DNA of 64,000 bases. Source: Megascapheus bottae. Lineage: Eukaryota; Chordata; Mammalia; Rodentia; Geomyidae. The stretch spans positions 22,682,001 through 22,746,000 of the forward strand of contig JANJXV010000029.1 in NCBI GenBank assembly GCA_024803745.1, given 5' to 3'. The notes under the pieces were generated by a model, which worked only from the letters and a program-made list of their open reading frames with translations, ran no database searches and was not told where the DNA came from. Shown in pieces: positions 35,617 to 46,604 of the stretch. Position numbers and translations under genes: made by a program. The number at the start of each line of letters is the position of its first letter. Position 1 is the stretch's first letter.

Positions 35617-35966
35617 CCAAGTACTGGTGGCTCATGTCTACAATCCTGGTTACTCAGGAGACTGATTTTTTTTTTTTTTTTGTGGGTCATGGGGCTTGAA
35701 TTCAGTCTGGGCATTGTCTCTGAGCTCTTCAGCTCAAGGTTACTGCCCTACCCTTGAGCCAAGCCACACTTCCCATTTTCTAAAGGTTTATTGGAGATAA
35801 GAGTCTCAGGTCCTTTTGTGCCCGGATTGACTGTTAACCTCGATCCTCAGATCACAGCCTCCTGATTATCTAGGATTACAGGTGTGAGCCATTGTGCCCG
35901 GCAAGGAGGCTGAAATTTAAGGATCACAGTTCAAAGCCAGTCAGGGCAGGAAAGTCTGTGAGACTT
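35617..35966 (+). repeat. B1-like SINE split by a second SINE
   Basis: Head at 35617-35665 ('actggtggctcatgtct', 'tactcaggagactga') resumes at 35904 ('aggaggctgaaatttaagg', 'cagttcaaagccagtcaggg') and stops near 'gtctgtgagact'. Confidence 0.85.
35666..35903 (-). repeat. B1-like SINE nested in another SINE
   Basis: Antisense copy: poly-T, 'catggggcttgaattcagtc', 'ctacccttgagccaagccac', 'ggtttattggagataagagt', 'taggattacaggtgtgagcc', 'gtgcccggc'. TSD is 'aggagactga' (35656-35665) and 'aggaggctga' (35904-35913). Confidence 0.9.
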
Positions 35967-36170
35967 TTTTTTTTTAATTACAAAGCTCATGAACATGAGG
36001 TTTACAGTTAAAATGATAAGGTGATGAATACATTATTACTTTCTAAAAAGTTAGCACCTCCCTCATATAATGTCATATGGGTTTTCAGTTTTGTCTTGTG
36101 CAATTTGTTTTGAACTGTGATTCTCAAATATCAGTCTCCGGAGTAACTAGAAAAGTAGCTCAAGAGCTGG
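35967..36170 (-). repeat. Possible L1 3' tail plus SINE scrap
   Basis: 35967-36085 ('catgaggtttacagttaaaa', 'gttagcacctccctc') resembles a worn minus-strand L1 UTR end. 36090-36170 ('aactgtgattctcaaatatc') resembles a B1-like head, antisense. Confidence 0.4.
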
Positions 36171-37688
36171 CATTTGTTTACTGTTGATTATTATTATTGT
36201 TGTTCTTTCATCTATTGTTTTCTTTTCTTTGCTATTGACTATATTACTATATAATATTTAGACAATATTTATAATGTTAGTCTTATTTAGGCAATAAGAA
36301 ATTAAATTATGGTTTGCAACATAATCTCAAGTACTTTTATTTTCTCTAAAAATCAGATGGAATTAGATGATCCCTCAGAGAAATCTGAAAGACCTTCATA
36401 TATCATCTATTGAAGCCATAAGAAGTATCCCTCTATTCTGAGCTTCCTTTACACTGTATGCTCTTTGCCTTTTGTCCCACAGTTGCATTTTAGTCTTAAC
36501 CATCTAGAGAAACAGAAGCCAACTCACAGATTGTGCACCATTGAATTATATTCTGTGGCAAATGGACCTTATTACATTTCAAAGATTTGAACTTGAAATC
36601 ACTCCCAACAACTTTAAAGCAAATGTCTTTCCTCCTGTCAACCATTGCCTAATTTAAGCTTCCATCTGCACTTGTAATTATGTTACAGAAAAAATATCTG
36701 TGTTGAACAAAGAGTTCTTTTTAAAAATTTCTCTCAGGAAATACAAATATAGGCATAAGGCTAAATGAAGGACAACCTTTTAATTTCACACCTTAAAAAT
36801 ACCTCTCATCAATTACAAAATGTTTTAAGCACATGAAATTTACTTTAAAACACTTCCAATACTATTACAAGGCTTTGCAAGCTATTCATATTTAATAGCA
36901 TTTAATAGAAAGTGAAATATTTAATAGCATCTTATTAAATATGAAGAACTTATCTATACATACAAAATACTTATTTATATGACATTTTTATATGGCTAGC
37001 AACATAAATGTATTTATCCAGGGTTTTCTTACCCCATAAAGTATCTTTTACTACTTTTAGCTATGAACTTAAAATGAAAAAGTAAATTCTGTTTTATTTT
37101 AATAAAATAAATAAAATGTGTGTATCAGAAACACATATCTAAGTCACACATATCTGGTGACTTAGAACAAGTTATGAGCCTGCAGCCTTGAACTGACATA
37201 AAGAGTGTCATTCCAGGCTTGGTTCTTTTTTCACTTTTATAATGCTCTTAATAGATGGGATATGGTGAGATAATCATATCTTCATCCACAGATATATTTA
37301 TTGTCCCAGGTATAATTGAGGTCAGTTGATAAAGTGGCTATGCATCCCACACACACACTATAAACACTGGGCTTTATTCTTTAACATATAAATTCTACGC
37401 CTTGCAAAAACTCCATCCACCAAGTCCAAAACCAGAGAATTGATTGTACAGTTTTCTATTCTCATCCATAAATTATTATTTCAGTAAATCTCTATGACTA
37501 GAATAAATCTATTGTACATATATTTACTACAAGTAATGACAGATACTGAAGTTTTGATTTAGGAAAATGACTGTGTTCCTTAGAATTTCACAGTATTGAT
37601 TAGATTTATCATTATTTGTATTTAAAAAGGTTCATCTGTGCAGTAGTATTCATGGAATTTTTCTTTCTTTCTATGTTTCACTGCAAGT
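36171..37688. other. Intronic sequence, nothing recognised
   Basis: AT-rich, with short local duplications around 36890-36945 ('tatttaatagcat' repeated). No gene. Confidence 0.45.
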
Positions 37689-37702
37689 ACATTCCACCTT
37701 TT

Positions 37703-38072
37703 TTTAATATATTTTTATTGTAACTAATAGAAGGGTTACATGATATTTGCCAGATAAATGGTGCCTTAATTCCCACACATTGATACCCTTTCACATGTCA
37801 TGGTCCCCATTTCCCTACCCCCTCCCCCACCCCTTATCTTGTTTTCCCCCGTTCCCTATCCAATTTCAGATAACCAAATAAAAATATATCCGATATATCA
37901 GGTAACAAAGTGAGATAGTGTAACAATATGAGATAACCAAGGGACAGTAGAAATGATGAGAGATAACATAGTACGTTAAGAACAACAATAATTAATTTTA
38001 TGGCTTATGTTTACATCATATTTTAAATGACAAGTTTAACAAACTTGTTCAAGGAGGGAATCTCTAATTACA
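37703..38072 (-). mobile_element. L1 3' end insertion with 14-bp TSD
   Basis: TSD 'acattccacctttt' at 37689-37702 and 38073-38086. The insert is 370 bp, 3' UTR only. Going left to right: terminal T-rich end, a C-rich tract at 37813-37833 (four C-runs, a G4 motif on the L1 sense strand), 'ttaagaacaacaataatt', then 'caagtttaacaaacttgttc', which matches the older L1 end at 23943-24425. It landed inside an older L1 (38087-38430). Confidence 0.9.
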
Positions 38073-38086
38073 ACATTCCACCTTTT

Positions 38087-38430
38087 GCTTATTTTTTTAT
38101 GTGGAGAAGCATGTAGGTGTACTATTTTTCAGTTGTGGGAATCACATTGTAGGGAGTGCAGATATGCAAGTTTCTGTTCACATCCTTACTTTCAGTACTT
38201 AGGAATGTGTGCTCTGATGGAATTGCTGCATCCTGTGAGAATTCTGTTGTTTGTACAGTTTAAGAAACCACCTATTCCAATTTTATGTTCTCATCACAGT
38301 TACATACATCTCTAAGTTCTCCACCTCCTTGCCAACATTTGTTATTTTCTGTTTGTGTATTTGTTAGATTTCTTCCTACTGAGTGTAAAGTTGTATGATA
38401 TCATAATTTTTTCCTTTGACTTCAGCCCTC
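38087..38430 (-). mobile_element. Old L1 ORF2 fragment, antisense
   Basis: 'cacattgtagggagtgcaga', 'ggaattgctgcatcctgtga', 'tctccacctccttgccaaca', 'tcctactgagtgtaaagt'. Typical minus-strand ORF2 distal sequence, diverged. Confidence 0.7.
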
Positions 38431-38446
38431 TAAAGTTTTTTTAAAA

Positions 38447-38740
38447 AGATTTTATTAGCATTGATTTTTACACCATATTTAAAATGTCATGTTTAACAAG
38501 CAAGTATTCAAGAAAAGAACCTCTATATACAAACACTGGCACATAGATTTTAGAACATAATTAAAATTAAGCTGAGGGTTTGTATGTAATATTAATCTAT
38601 GTACTAAAGCATTATGTCTATATAATATATAGCCCATCTATGTGGATATTAGATCCAAATGGTACAAGAGCAAGGACTCAATATTTGGGTACCCAAGGTT
38701 ATGGACATGGTCTTGGAGATATAAACATAACTACATAGCA
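38447..38740. mobile_element. L1 3' end with 5' inversion (twin priming)
   Basis: 38447-38622 is minus-strand and matches 23943-24120 ('ttagcattgatttttaca', 'ttaaaattaagctgagggtt'). 38636-38740 is the neighbouring upstream L1 segment in plus orientation ('atgtggatattagatccaaa', 'ggagatataaacataactac'). The same two blocks are colinear at 23943-24425, so the 5' block is inverted here, with about 20 nt missing at the breakpoint. Confidence 0.8.
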
Positions 38741-39121
38741 CACTAAAATTTTAAAATTAAGTTCAATCTTACTTTCACTCCACTACTTGATAAAAATAAT
38801 ATTCATTTTGAGCTTAATTTTTCCTTATGATCAGAATAAGTTTATATATTCTCTGGTGATGCACTATCTATAAATTTCTTGAGGAATGAATTCTATATGT
38901 ATAAAATGAAGTAAAAATGCACATATTTAGTCATACAAATTTCCTTGTCAGGTCTGTATATTACAAAAGGTAATTTAATTTTAAGTTATAATACAGATAA
39001 ATATTATCAAGACTCATTAATAGGACAACTGCAATAGTCCATGCAGGAAAGAATAAAAGTAAATATAGGACAGCAATTATGGAAATATACCACTAGTGTT
39101 GGTTACCATGAGTTGCATAGC

Positions 39122-39380
39122 CACTGTGTGTGTATGTGTGTATGTGTGTGTGCTGATATAAGGGCTTGAATACAGGGCCTTACACTCTCACTTAACTTTT
39201 TTACACTCAAGGCTTGTTTTGTACCCCCTGAATCACAACTATACTTCCAGTTTTTTGTGCCTTATTTGAAGATAAGTGTGTCTTATAATTTTCTACTTAA
39301 GGTGCCTTTGAACCACATCCTCTGAGCTCAGCATCCTCAGTAGCTGGGATGATAGGTATGAGTCATTGGCACTCAGCATG
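39122..39380 (-). repeat. (GT)n plus antisense B1-like SINE
   Basis: GT/GTAT repeat 39122-39155, then 'ataagggcttgaatacaggg', 'ctgaatcacaactatacttc', 'gaaccacatcctctgagctc', 'agtagctgggatgatagg'. Confidence 0.8.
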
Positions 39381-39391
39381 ACTAGCTATCA

Positions 39392-40062
39392 TTAAAAAAA
39401 TTTTTCATGTTATTGTGAAGGTGATGTACAGAGGGGTTACAGTTATATAAGTACATTTCTTGTCGAACAGTATTATCCCATACCTCTTTTTCTTTCATGT
39501 TCCCTTCCCTCAATCCCCCTCCCCCCAAATTGTAAAACTCCAACATAGTATCTTGTGAGAATTGCTGTTTCATTGGATCACCCTTCATTCTCACCATTTT
39601 ATTATTCTGATTCCCTTCCCCAAATCAAGTAAACTTATATACAAGAAACAGGGTACCAGAATAAAAAATGGTGACAACAGGGTATAAACCAAAGGAGGGG
39701 GATAAAAAGAAAAGAATGTCACACAGTACATTTAAAAAACAATAACAAAACCTTCTCACTTCAATTAGCATCATCTCATATGGTCATCAGTGCTAGGACT
39801 AACCTAGATATATATTAATTATATAGAAATGAGAGAAACAATGGACTCTGTGTTTCTTTGGGTTTGGTTTATTTTACTTAATATGATTTTTGTCCAAGTC
39901 TTTCTATTCTTTTATGTATGTGATGTCATTCTTTCTGATGGAAGCATAGAATTCCCTTGCGTATAGGTGCCACATTTTCTTGATCCATTCATCTACTAAG
40001 AGGCACCTGATATTGATTCCAGATCTTAGCTAACGTAAATAATGCTGCAACAAATATGTACT
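39392..40062 (-). mobile_element. L1 ORF2 end plus 3' UTR, antisense
   Basis: 3' end at left ('ttgtgaaggtgatgtacaga'), C-rich tract 'caatccccctcccccc' (39513-39535), then ORF2 C-terminal coding sequence: 'ccaagtctttctattctttt', 'ttctttctgatggaagcata', 'gatccattcatctactaaga'. 5' truncated. A SINE scrap follows at about 40063-40101. Confidence 0.85.
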
Positions 40063-40101
40063 GGCTAGGATTACAGAGTTGAGCTATCACTGCCTACTGA
40101 A

Positions 40102-40479
40102 AACAATTTATTCCTAATATAAGATGTTTTCATTCTTTTTTTCTTTTCTCTTCCAGGAAAGGAGGCATTTTCCAGCTCTGCTAACCTTACACAGACCCAG
40201 CAGAAAAGGGACACTAACATTTCTGTCCTCCAAATATTAAAATTTCTCTTGGTGGTTCTGCCTACCAATCAGATTGCTCCAAACTTCTCTAGTTCTTGCT
40301 TTGAACCAATATCTGTGGCATTAAGTTTTTATTTAAATATCAAGTGATTCATTGGCAATTTAAGAAATGGTTCCACACTCTTTTGAAGCATTCATTGTTC
40401 TTTAAGTTTTTCCTTCCCTTTTGCTTCTTCAGAATATATTAAGTGCCACAATGGTGAGAAAAACATTTGATCCAGATTA
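40102..40479. other. Intronic sequence, nothing recognised
   Basis: No repeat named. The minus-strand frame 40071-40268 has no domain. Confidence 0.45.
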
Positions 40480-40667
40480 TCAAGTTCAAAGCCAAAATGG
40501 GCGAGAAAGCTCTAACTACAAGAAAGCTCTGACTACAAGAAAAAATCTGGAGTAAGATTATAACTCAAGTGGTAAATAATTATTTTTGAGAAAAAAAATA
40601 TATATGGGAATGTTCCCAAGCCCTAAATTCAAGCCCCCAATAAAGCACAAAAATGCTTTATTTCATG

Positions 40668-40712
<45 letters not shown>
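40480..40712 (+). repeat. Truncated composite SINE and AC microsatellite
   Basis: 'caagttcaaagccaaaatgg', an internal 18-bp duplication ('agaaagctctaactacaag' and a near copy), 'tataactcaagtggtaaa', 'ctaaattcaagcccccaata'. (AC)n at 40671-40712 follows about 20 bp after its end. Confidence 0.75.
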
Positions 40713-40715
<3 letters not shown>

Positions 40716-41530
40716 GAAATCACCTGGTTGTCACCAATCTACAGATACTGCCAGATGCTGCTGGGTAGTTGCTAAAAATCCTCCTGGTGGTAGATGATTT
40801 CCTGACAAAGCAGGCCTGCCCCTTCACTGAGGTTTGTGAATCACTTTTGCAGAATCTCTTCTTAATCCTTATCACACTTAGCCCTCACGTAGGACAAGCA
40901 GAATAGGGTAGGGAAAAGTCAATGTGTTTTCTCTTGGGTCTCTAAGTAAAGTGTCAGAGAAAAGCAAAGCAATTTTAGGTCACCTCTTGCTTTCTCTATA
41001 AGCAAGTAGGAAGCAGTAAAGTTTAAATTTCATCCTCCCCTTTGCCTGTGTGAGTGATTTTACTAGGTCAGAGAAAATTCCTAACATAAAATTGGACAAG
41101 AATGTGAGTTGTTTATGATGGTTTTATGTTTTGAAACTTTCTTATTCCCACAACAAATAATGAGAAAGTTAAGCACAAAAGTTATTAAATTGCAGCTCAT
41201 CTATTGAATATATATGTGAAAAATTATACATAGGGAACAAGCTTATTGTGAAGTTTTGCTTTATTTATTAAACATAACAAAAATTCTGGTTTTGAGTTCA
41301 ATGTTTTTCAGAAGATAGTTCTAGTAAACCTAGATTATGATTTTTTTCAATTCACAATGTTTTCACTTGTAAAGATCCAACACAAATATCATTGGTAGAA
41401 GAGAAATGAGACAATAGAAATGAAGAAGATAAAACAATTTATAGTTCTGTATTCCCTAATACATTTCATTATGTCTCAATGTTTTTCTTCATATGTTTTT
41501 GTTCTTTCTATTATCTTAGATGGATGTAGT
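40713..41530. other. Intronic sequence, nothing recognised
   Basis: Moderately complex sequence at 40730-41100, then AT-rich. No gene found. Confidence 0.45.
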
Positions 41531-41540
41531 ATACATTTAT

Positions 41541-41836
41541 TTTTTTATTGTCAGGGTAATGTATAGAGGGGTACAGTTATATTTGCCAGGTAGTAGGTGC
41601 ATTGCTTCTCACACACTGATATCCCTTCTCATGTTTTTGTTTCCATTTCTCTCCTCCCACCCTTTGCCAATCATCTTGTTTCCCCCCTTCCCTTTCCTAT
41701 TTCAGATAAACAAATAAGTACATATACAATATCCTAGGTAACAAAATCAGATACTGTAACAATATCTGATAAACTAAAGGGCAAAAAAAAAGAGAAGAAA
41801 AATAGCATAGTACATTAAGAACAACAATCACGCAAG
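41541..41836 (-). mobile_element. L1 3'-UTR insertion with TSD
   Basis: TSD 'atacatttat' at 41531-41540 and 41837-41846. Insert begins 'tttttattgtcagggtaatg', has a pyrimidine tract near 41640-41700 and ends 'ttaagaacaacaatcacgca'. About 296 bp. Confidence 0.9.
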
Positions 41837-41846
41837 ATACATTTAT

Positions 41847-42551
41847 AATCCTGCTTATTTTCTATACTCTATTATAATTATTCTTCCACTGATTATGTAA
41901 AATCACACTTTTAGGATTACAAACATTTTCATGACATTTGTGCCATCTCTGACAGGTTTACATACACATTAAAAATAGAAACAGTCTGCATTTTGCTGGC
42001 AAAGGAAATATATTCAATTGGGAAAGAAAGTGTTCTAAAGGTGTCAACATGTTATGTAACTGTTCTTTTCATATATTTATTTCCAATAATAAGAAAGCAT
42101 CACAAGACTGACAAAAATCATTATTTATACATTATAAAATCAAATAACAGCTATCATATACTTCAGATTATGACCTAGTGTACATGATAAGTTCTCAATA
42201 ATGCTTTCTTTTGAATCCTAGCTCAAAAGAGGGAAAAATCCTAGTTCAAAAGAGGGAAGAATTTACCTTCTAATGATAAGGACTTTGAAGTTAACCTTAT
42301 CATTTCAATCTTATGATTCGATTTTATAATGCAAATTTTATAGCTTTCCAGGGGATTTCATTGTATAGCTAGAACTAAGAAACTTGTAGGTAGAGTCAGA
42401 AAGGCCAATGACAAGGGGAAAAGTTATACAAAACACATGTCAAATCTAAAATGTGAAAAATTCAAGATGAATACACTGTGACTCAAGTGGGTGCAATATT
42501 TCAGCAACTTTGCTCAAGCCACCACATCAGTGGCAATGTCTGAATTAAAAT
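41847..42551. other. Intronic sequence with a short tandem duplication
   Basis: A 23-bp unit is repeated at about 42218-42263 ('aatcctagctcaaaagaggg' and 'aatcctagttcaaaagaggg'). Otherwise unassigned. Confidence 0.5.
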
Positions 42552-42649
42552 CTTTTTTTTTTTTTTCTGTGTAGGTGGTACCAACGACTCGATCCTGGGT
42601 CTTCGTACATGCTAGGCATGCACTCTACCACTAGACCAAACTTCTGGCC
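42552..42649 (-). repeat. Left half only of the ID-like SINE
   Basis: Poly-T goes directly into 'ctgtgtaggtggtaccaacg', 'ggtcttcgtacatgctagg', 'ccaaacttctggcc'. The right half is absent, so this is a monomer or an internal deletion. Confidence 0.8.
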
Positions 42650-44185
42650 TAAAATTTGTTTTAGTTCTCTTTTTCTGCCTGGCCATGTGACCCCGCCTGT
42701 GCATTTTTCATTTTATGAACGATACATTCACTTACTTTATATCATGCACTACAGACAAACAAACACACTTTTTGTTAAAATATTTTCTCCTTTCAAACTG
42801 TTTAACAAGATACACCAGACCTAATTTTCCCAAGTCTCTATATTCTGAATGTTTGAAAATTTCCAGAGGATGTAATTTATAGCCAGCCAGTTTATCTGCA
42901 AAAAGAGTCTTACGCCGTCTATACATGTTATTTATTGGAAGGTAAATCCATTCAAAAAAGAGACAGAGCCTGCGGGGAAGAGTGAAGAAGTATTTTTATT
43001 CTGTGTTTCTTTTTATCTTCTCTCCCAGGGTTTCTTTCTCCTTCATGCTTCCTCAGACTCTGGCATGTACCTTGAATGCAAAATGAGATGATCTTTTCAA
43101 CATTTTGTGTGGCAGTTGGGCAGGGCTGTAGAATTTGAGAAACAAATGTAAGTTTAACTAACAATACTGAAGAGTTCAGAATAAGTCAGAGTTGAGCAAA
43201 TTATAATTATGATTTCTTTTTTCTATCACAATTTTTCTGCATGTCTTTACTATTCAAAGTACAAATCACTTCGAGAGTGACTTCTTCATGAAAACAGCAG
43301 TGGCTGCCATTTTGCTTGTATTTTGTATTTAGATTTTGTTAGTATTATAGTCTTTGATTACTTCTACACTATTCACAAACTAAATGCTTATGAAGGACAC
43401 ATTACCCTGCTACAACCATAATAGATATCATTCTATCTCCAAGGCCCACTCACCTTGTTCTAATAGTGTTGATAGTTCATCATTTGTCCTTGATAGATTC
43501 AGTTTCTCTTCAGAATAGCATAGATAATGACAAGATGGCTAGCTAGAAAGAGAGAGTATGCCCAGAGAAGTCATGTTTACAGTGGCAGGCCTTCTAGTCC
43601 CCACTTGCTACCGAAACCTGACTTTAGTCTCAATGTCACAACTGAGCAGGCCAGAACAAAAACAAACAAATGTTTCCCGAAAGCCTTGGGAATCAACAGA
43701 AGCAAGAGAATGTGTAAAACAATTAGAATTTTTGACGATATTTATTAGAAGGAGTCCAATAAAAGGATATGAAATAATTTCCGAGCTAATATATATAATT
43801 TATTCTGTATACATGTGGACATTAATTTATTAGAGATATGTGCTGTATTGTAACGAATACCTCTTTCTAATTTTTTTTTCCTTTGCATACAACCTATGCT
43901 GTTCTTGTGAAAAATATAAGCTTTTCTATTTGGGGACCATTGTTATAATAAATGTATCACCAGAGTTCATCTTTCTATTATATGCAGTCTTTTTTGTCTT
44001 ATTAAAATATACCAGGCAAGGGCTTAGAGATGGCTTGGCAGATGTCCTACCATCACAGCTCTCTTCCTCCTTTCTTTTTGCCCTAGCTATTTTTTAGATA
44101 TGGTCTCAATTTTTCTCCATGCTGGTCCAAATGGTGATCCTCTATTTATAATTCATTTTTTATTTTTACTTTTAATTTTTTTTTA
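42650..44185. other. 1.5 kb of intron, nothing recognised
   Basis: Overlapping small frames at 43527-43833 encode no recognisable domain and lack gene context. No repeat named. Confidence 0.45.
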
Positions 44186-44540
44186 GTTTCTTTTTGTGCC
44201 AGTACTGGCTGGGGCTTGAACTGTAGGCCTGGGCTTTGTCTCAGAGCTTCTTTTCGTCAAGGCTAGCACTCAACCACTTCATTTTTATAATATCAGGGAT
44301 GACAAGTCTGAGAATGACCAGTTCTGCCTGCTGCAATCGAATCTTGATGAATCTTTGGCTGGTCTCAAACTGTGGTCCTTTTTCTTGTATCTTCTATGCT
44401 CTTGGCTTTTTTATATCAAGTTGGGTAGTCTTTCAATTAAAGCACAGCACTAACTTCTAGCATTTTGCTGATTTGTATGGGCTTTTTGCCTGGGTTGACT
44501 TTAAGCCCTGACTCACATCCCAGCTTATTGAATAACTACT
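44186..44540 (-). repeat. Decayed antisense SINE(s)
   Basis: 'ctttttgtgccagtactggc', 'tgaactgtaggcctgggctt', 'ggctagcactcaaccacttc'. Part 44330-44540 is less certain. Confidence 0.55.
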
Positions 44541-44654
44541 ATTACAAGCAGGAACTATTAGCATGCAGATAAAGGATGTTCTGATGGATATTTTGGAGAT
44601 ACTGTAAGAAACATGAAATGGCAATATGTTGCTGAGAATAATTGCTGTTCTCTT

Positions 44655-44809
44655 GCCTAGCATGCACAAAGACCTAGGTTCGATTCCTCAGTACCACATA
44701 CATAGAAAAAAGCCAGAAGTGATGCTGTGGCTCAAGTGGTAGAGTTCCAGCTTTGAGAAAGCCCAAGGACAGTACTCGGACACTGAGCTCAAGGCCCGGG
44801 ACTGGCAAA

Positions 44810-44840
<31 letters not shown>

Positions 44841-44851
44841 AAATAAATAAA
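44655..44851 (+). repeat. 5'-truncated ID-like SINE with TSD and AATC/AAAT tail
   Basis: Starts inside the left half at 'gcctagcatgcacaaagacc', continues 'gaaaaaagccagaagtgatg', ends 'cgggactggcaaaaatc', then (AATC)n and (AAAT)n. TSD 'tgctgttctctt' at 44643-44654 and 44852-44863 shows the A-box part was missing at insertion, so this copy cannot be self-transcribed. Confidence 0.9.
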
Positions 44852-44972
44852 TGCTGTTCTCTTAGTAAAAGTTTCAAAGTTTCTCTTTAACTGCCACACA
44901 AGCAGGTTCTCAATAGTGGGTAAATTTGTAGCAGTTTCCCCCAGGCAAGTTTCCTGAGCTGTACAAAAAATT

Positions 44973-44975
<3 letters not shown>

Positions 44976-45014
<39 letters not shown>

Positions 45015-45240
45015 TGTGTGTGATGGGGCTTGAACTGGGCCTGGGTGCTTTCCCTGAGATTTTCAGCTCAAGACTACTGCCCTACCCACTGAGCCACAAT
45101 CTCAGTTCCTCTTTTCTAGTTGTTAATTGGAGATAGGAGTCTCTTGGTTTTAGTGTCGGGGCCAGCTTTGAACCGCCATCCTCAGATCTCAGACTCCTGA
45201 GTAGCTAGGATTACAGGCATGAGCCACCACTCCCGGCCTG
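44976..45240 (-). repeat. (GT)n plus antisense B1-like SINE
   Basis: GT repeat 44976-45023 joined to 'gatggggcttgaactgggcc', 'ctacccactgagccacaatc', 'gttaattggagataggagtc', 'gagtagctaggattacaggc', 'caccactcccggcc'. Well preserved. Confidence 0.9.
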
Positions 45241-45327
45241 GCCTTAATTCTTAATTGTTCTTTTTTTCAGCCCTGAAACATTAACTTCCAATCTGAGATA
45301 TAGAGTAGAAAAATGATTTTTCTTGCT

Positions 45328-45545
45328 AAGTGTTAGTGGCTCATGTCACTGCTCATCATCCAGCAGGTTAGGAGACTAAGATCACAAGAATCTCATTTCA
45401 AAACCAAATTGGGCAAAAGAAAAAGGCCCTGAGAATCCATTTTCAAAATAATAAGCAATAGGCCTAGCTGGAGGCATGAAGTAATGCCTGAAGTGGTAGA
45501 GCACCAGTCAAAAAAGCTGAGCCACTGAAAGGCTCTGAATTCAGT

Positions 45546-45592
<47 letters not shown>
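45328..45592 (+). repeat. B1-like composite SINE and (ATC)n microsatellite
   Basis: 'agtgttagtggctcatgtca', 'ggaggcatgaagtaatgcct', 'gaaggctctgaattcagtaa' type right end, then 15 ATC/CAT units (45548-45592). The poly-Met frame on the minus strand is an artefact of that tract. Confidence 0.75.
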
Positions 45593-45593
<1 letters not shown>

Positions 45594-45836
45594 ATACCTA
45601 TTTATATAATATATAAATAGACCTATTCATCCTTTGTTACTTATAGTGATACTTAATAGTTTATTTTTTTTAGATTTTACAGTATAATTTTACTATCTTA
45701 AGAATTTGTACATTATCTAACTTGATTTAAAAATAAGCAAACACCAAAGGAGATCTTATATTAGTAACGATCATAGGAAATTATGAAGTGAGAAATTTTT
45801 TGTGAACAATACACAGGCTGGTAGCCTATTATTAGA

Positions 45837-46189
45837 TGCGGCGAGCTCCTCGACCAGCGAGGAAGAACGACCACCACACGAGGATTCTTCTCAAATCATA
45901 CTTTATCGGAGAGCTTTTGATTGAAGGGGTAGCAGGAAGCGAAAAAGGCTTGGGCAGGGAAATGCAGCTCCTTATATAGGGAACAGGAACACGGATCGCT
46001 CCACCATTGGCTGCCGCCCTACAGCCACAACGAGGTGCCGCGGGATTGGCCAGGGATCATCATGTGACTCACGCATGCGCATAACTTAGGACACGTAGTC
46101 GAGCACCGCATTGCCTTATGTGAAGTCGTTTACCTCTAAGGAGTCAGGAAACAGGCGCCATCTAATGGCGTTTGTCCCGGCTCCCTACA
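45837..46189 (-). mobile_element. IAP-like (class II, ERVK) solo LTR with 6-bp TSD
   Basis: 353 bp, TG...CA ended on the minus strand, flanked by a perfect 6-bp TSD 'attaga' (45831-45836 and 46190-46195), the length expected for this retrovirus class. The minus-strand start TGTAGGGAGCCGGGAC and an end region rich in 'gtggtcgttcttcctcgctg' resemble rodent intracisternal A-particle LTRs. Visible elements, read on the plus strand: 'ttatatag' (TATA, 45972-45979), two 'attgg' CCAAT boxes (46006-46010, 46045-46049), 'tgactca' AP-1 site (46065-46071), 'cgcatgcgca' NRF1-like (46072-46081) and a variant polyadenylation signal GATAAA (45902-45907). No internal viral genes flank it, so recombination has removed them. 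It lies antisense to NAALADL2 and is CpG-rich compared with everything around it. Confidence 0.93.
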
Positions 46190-46195
46190 ATTAGA

Positions 46196-46604
46196 CAAGA
46201 GGGATAATTATGTGAATAAGGACCTAACTTATCATTTGCTCAACTGGATTTACATGTTTTGGATATCGCTGGATACAATGGCATAAGCAAAGTTTGTTAC
46301 TGCATTTGGCTAACATAAGAAAAGAATATTGTCTTGTAAAAAATGTATGTAGTGAGTTTTGGTTGTAGTAGCCTTTACCCTCATATTCTGTTGGAAATAG
46401 TTTGTGTCATTAAGCTGTAATGAAAATTTAACAATTTTTAAATCATTTACAGCTTAGCAAGTATCTTCTCTAGCATGTGCTCCAAAAATTACAAAAATAA
46501 TACTGTTTTTAAGATATCAAACAGTGGTATAGACCTAATTTATAAAATTGATGAATATATGTGGCTATGTTTTTGTTATTATTTAGAGTACATATATTGA
46601 ATTT
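46196..46604. other. Intronic sequence, nothing recognised
   Basis: AT-rich flank of the LTR, with no repeat named. Confidence 0.5.

Noticed and set aside
43527..43833. Overlapping 73- and 91-codon frames
   Set aside because: Two frames over the same bases, neither with a recognisable domain, splice signal or gene context. Such lengths are expected by chance.
45837..46189. A CpG-island promoter of a host gene
   Set aside because: The boundaries are exact LTR ends with a 6-bp TSD. The promoter elements belong to the retroviral LTR.
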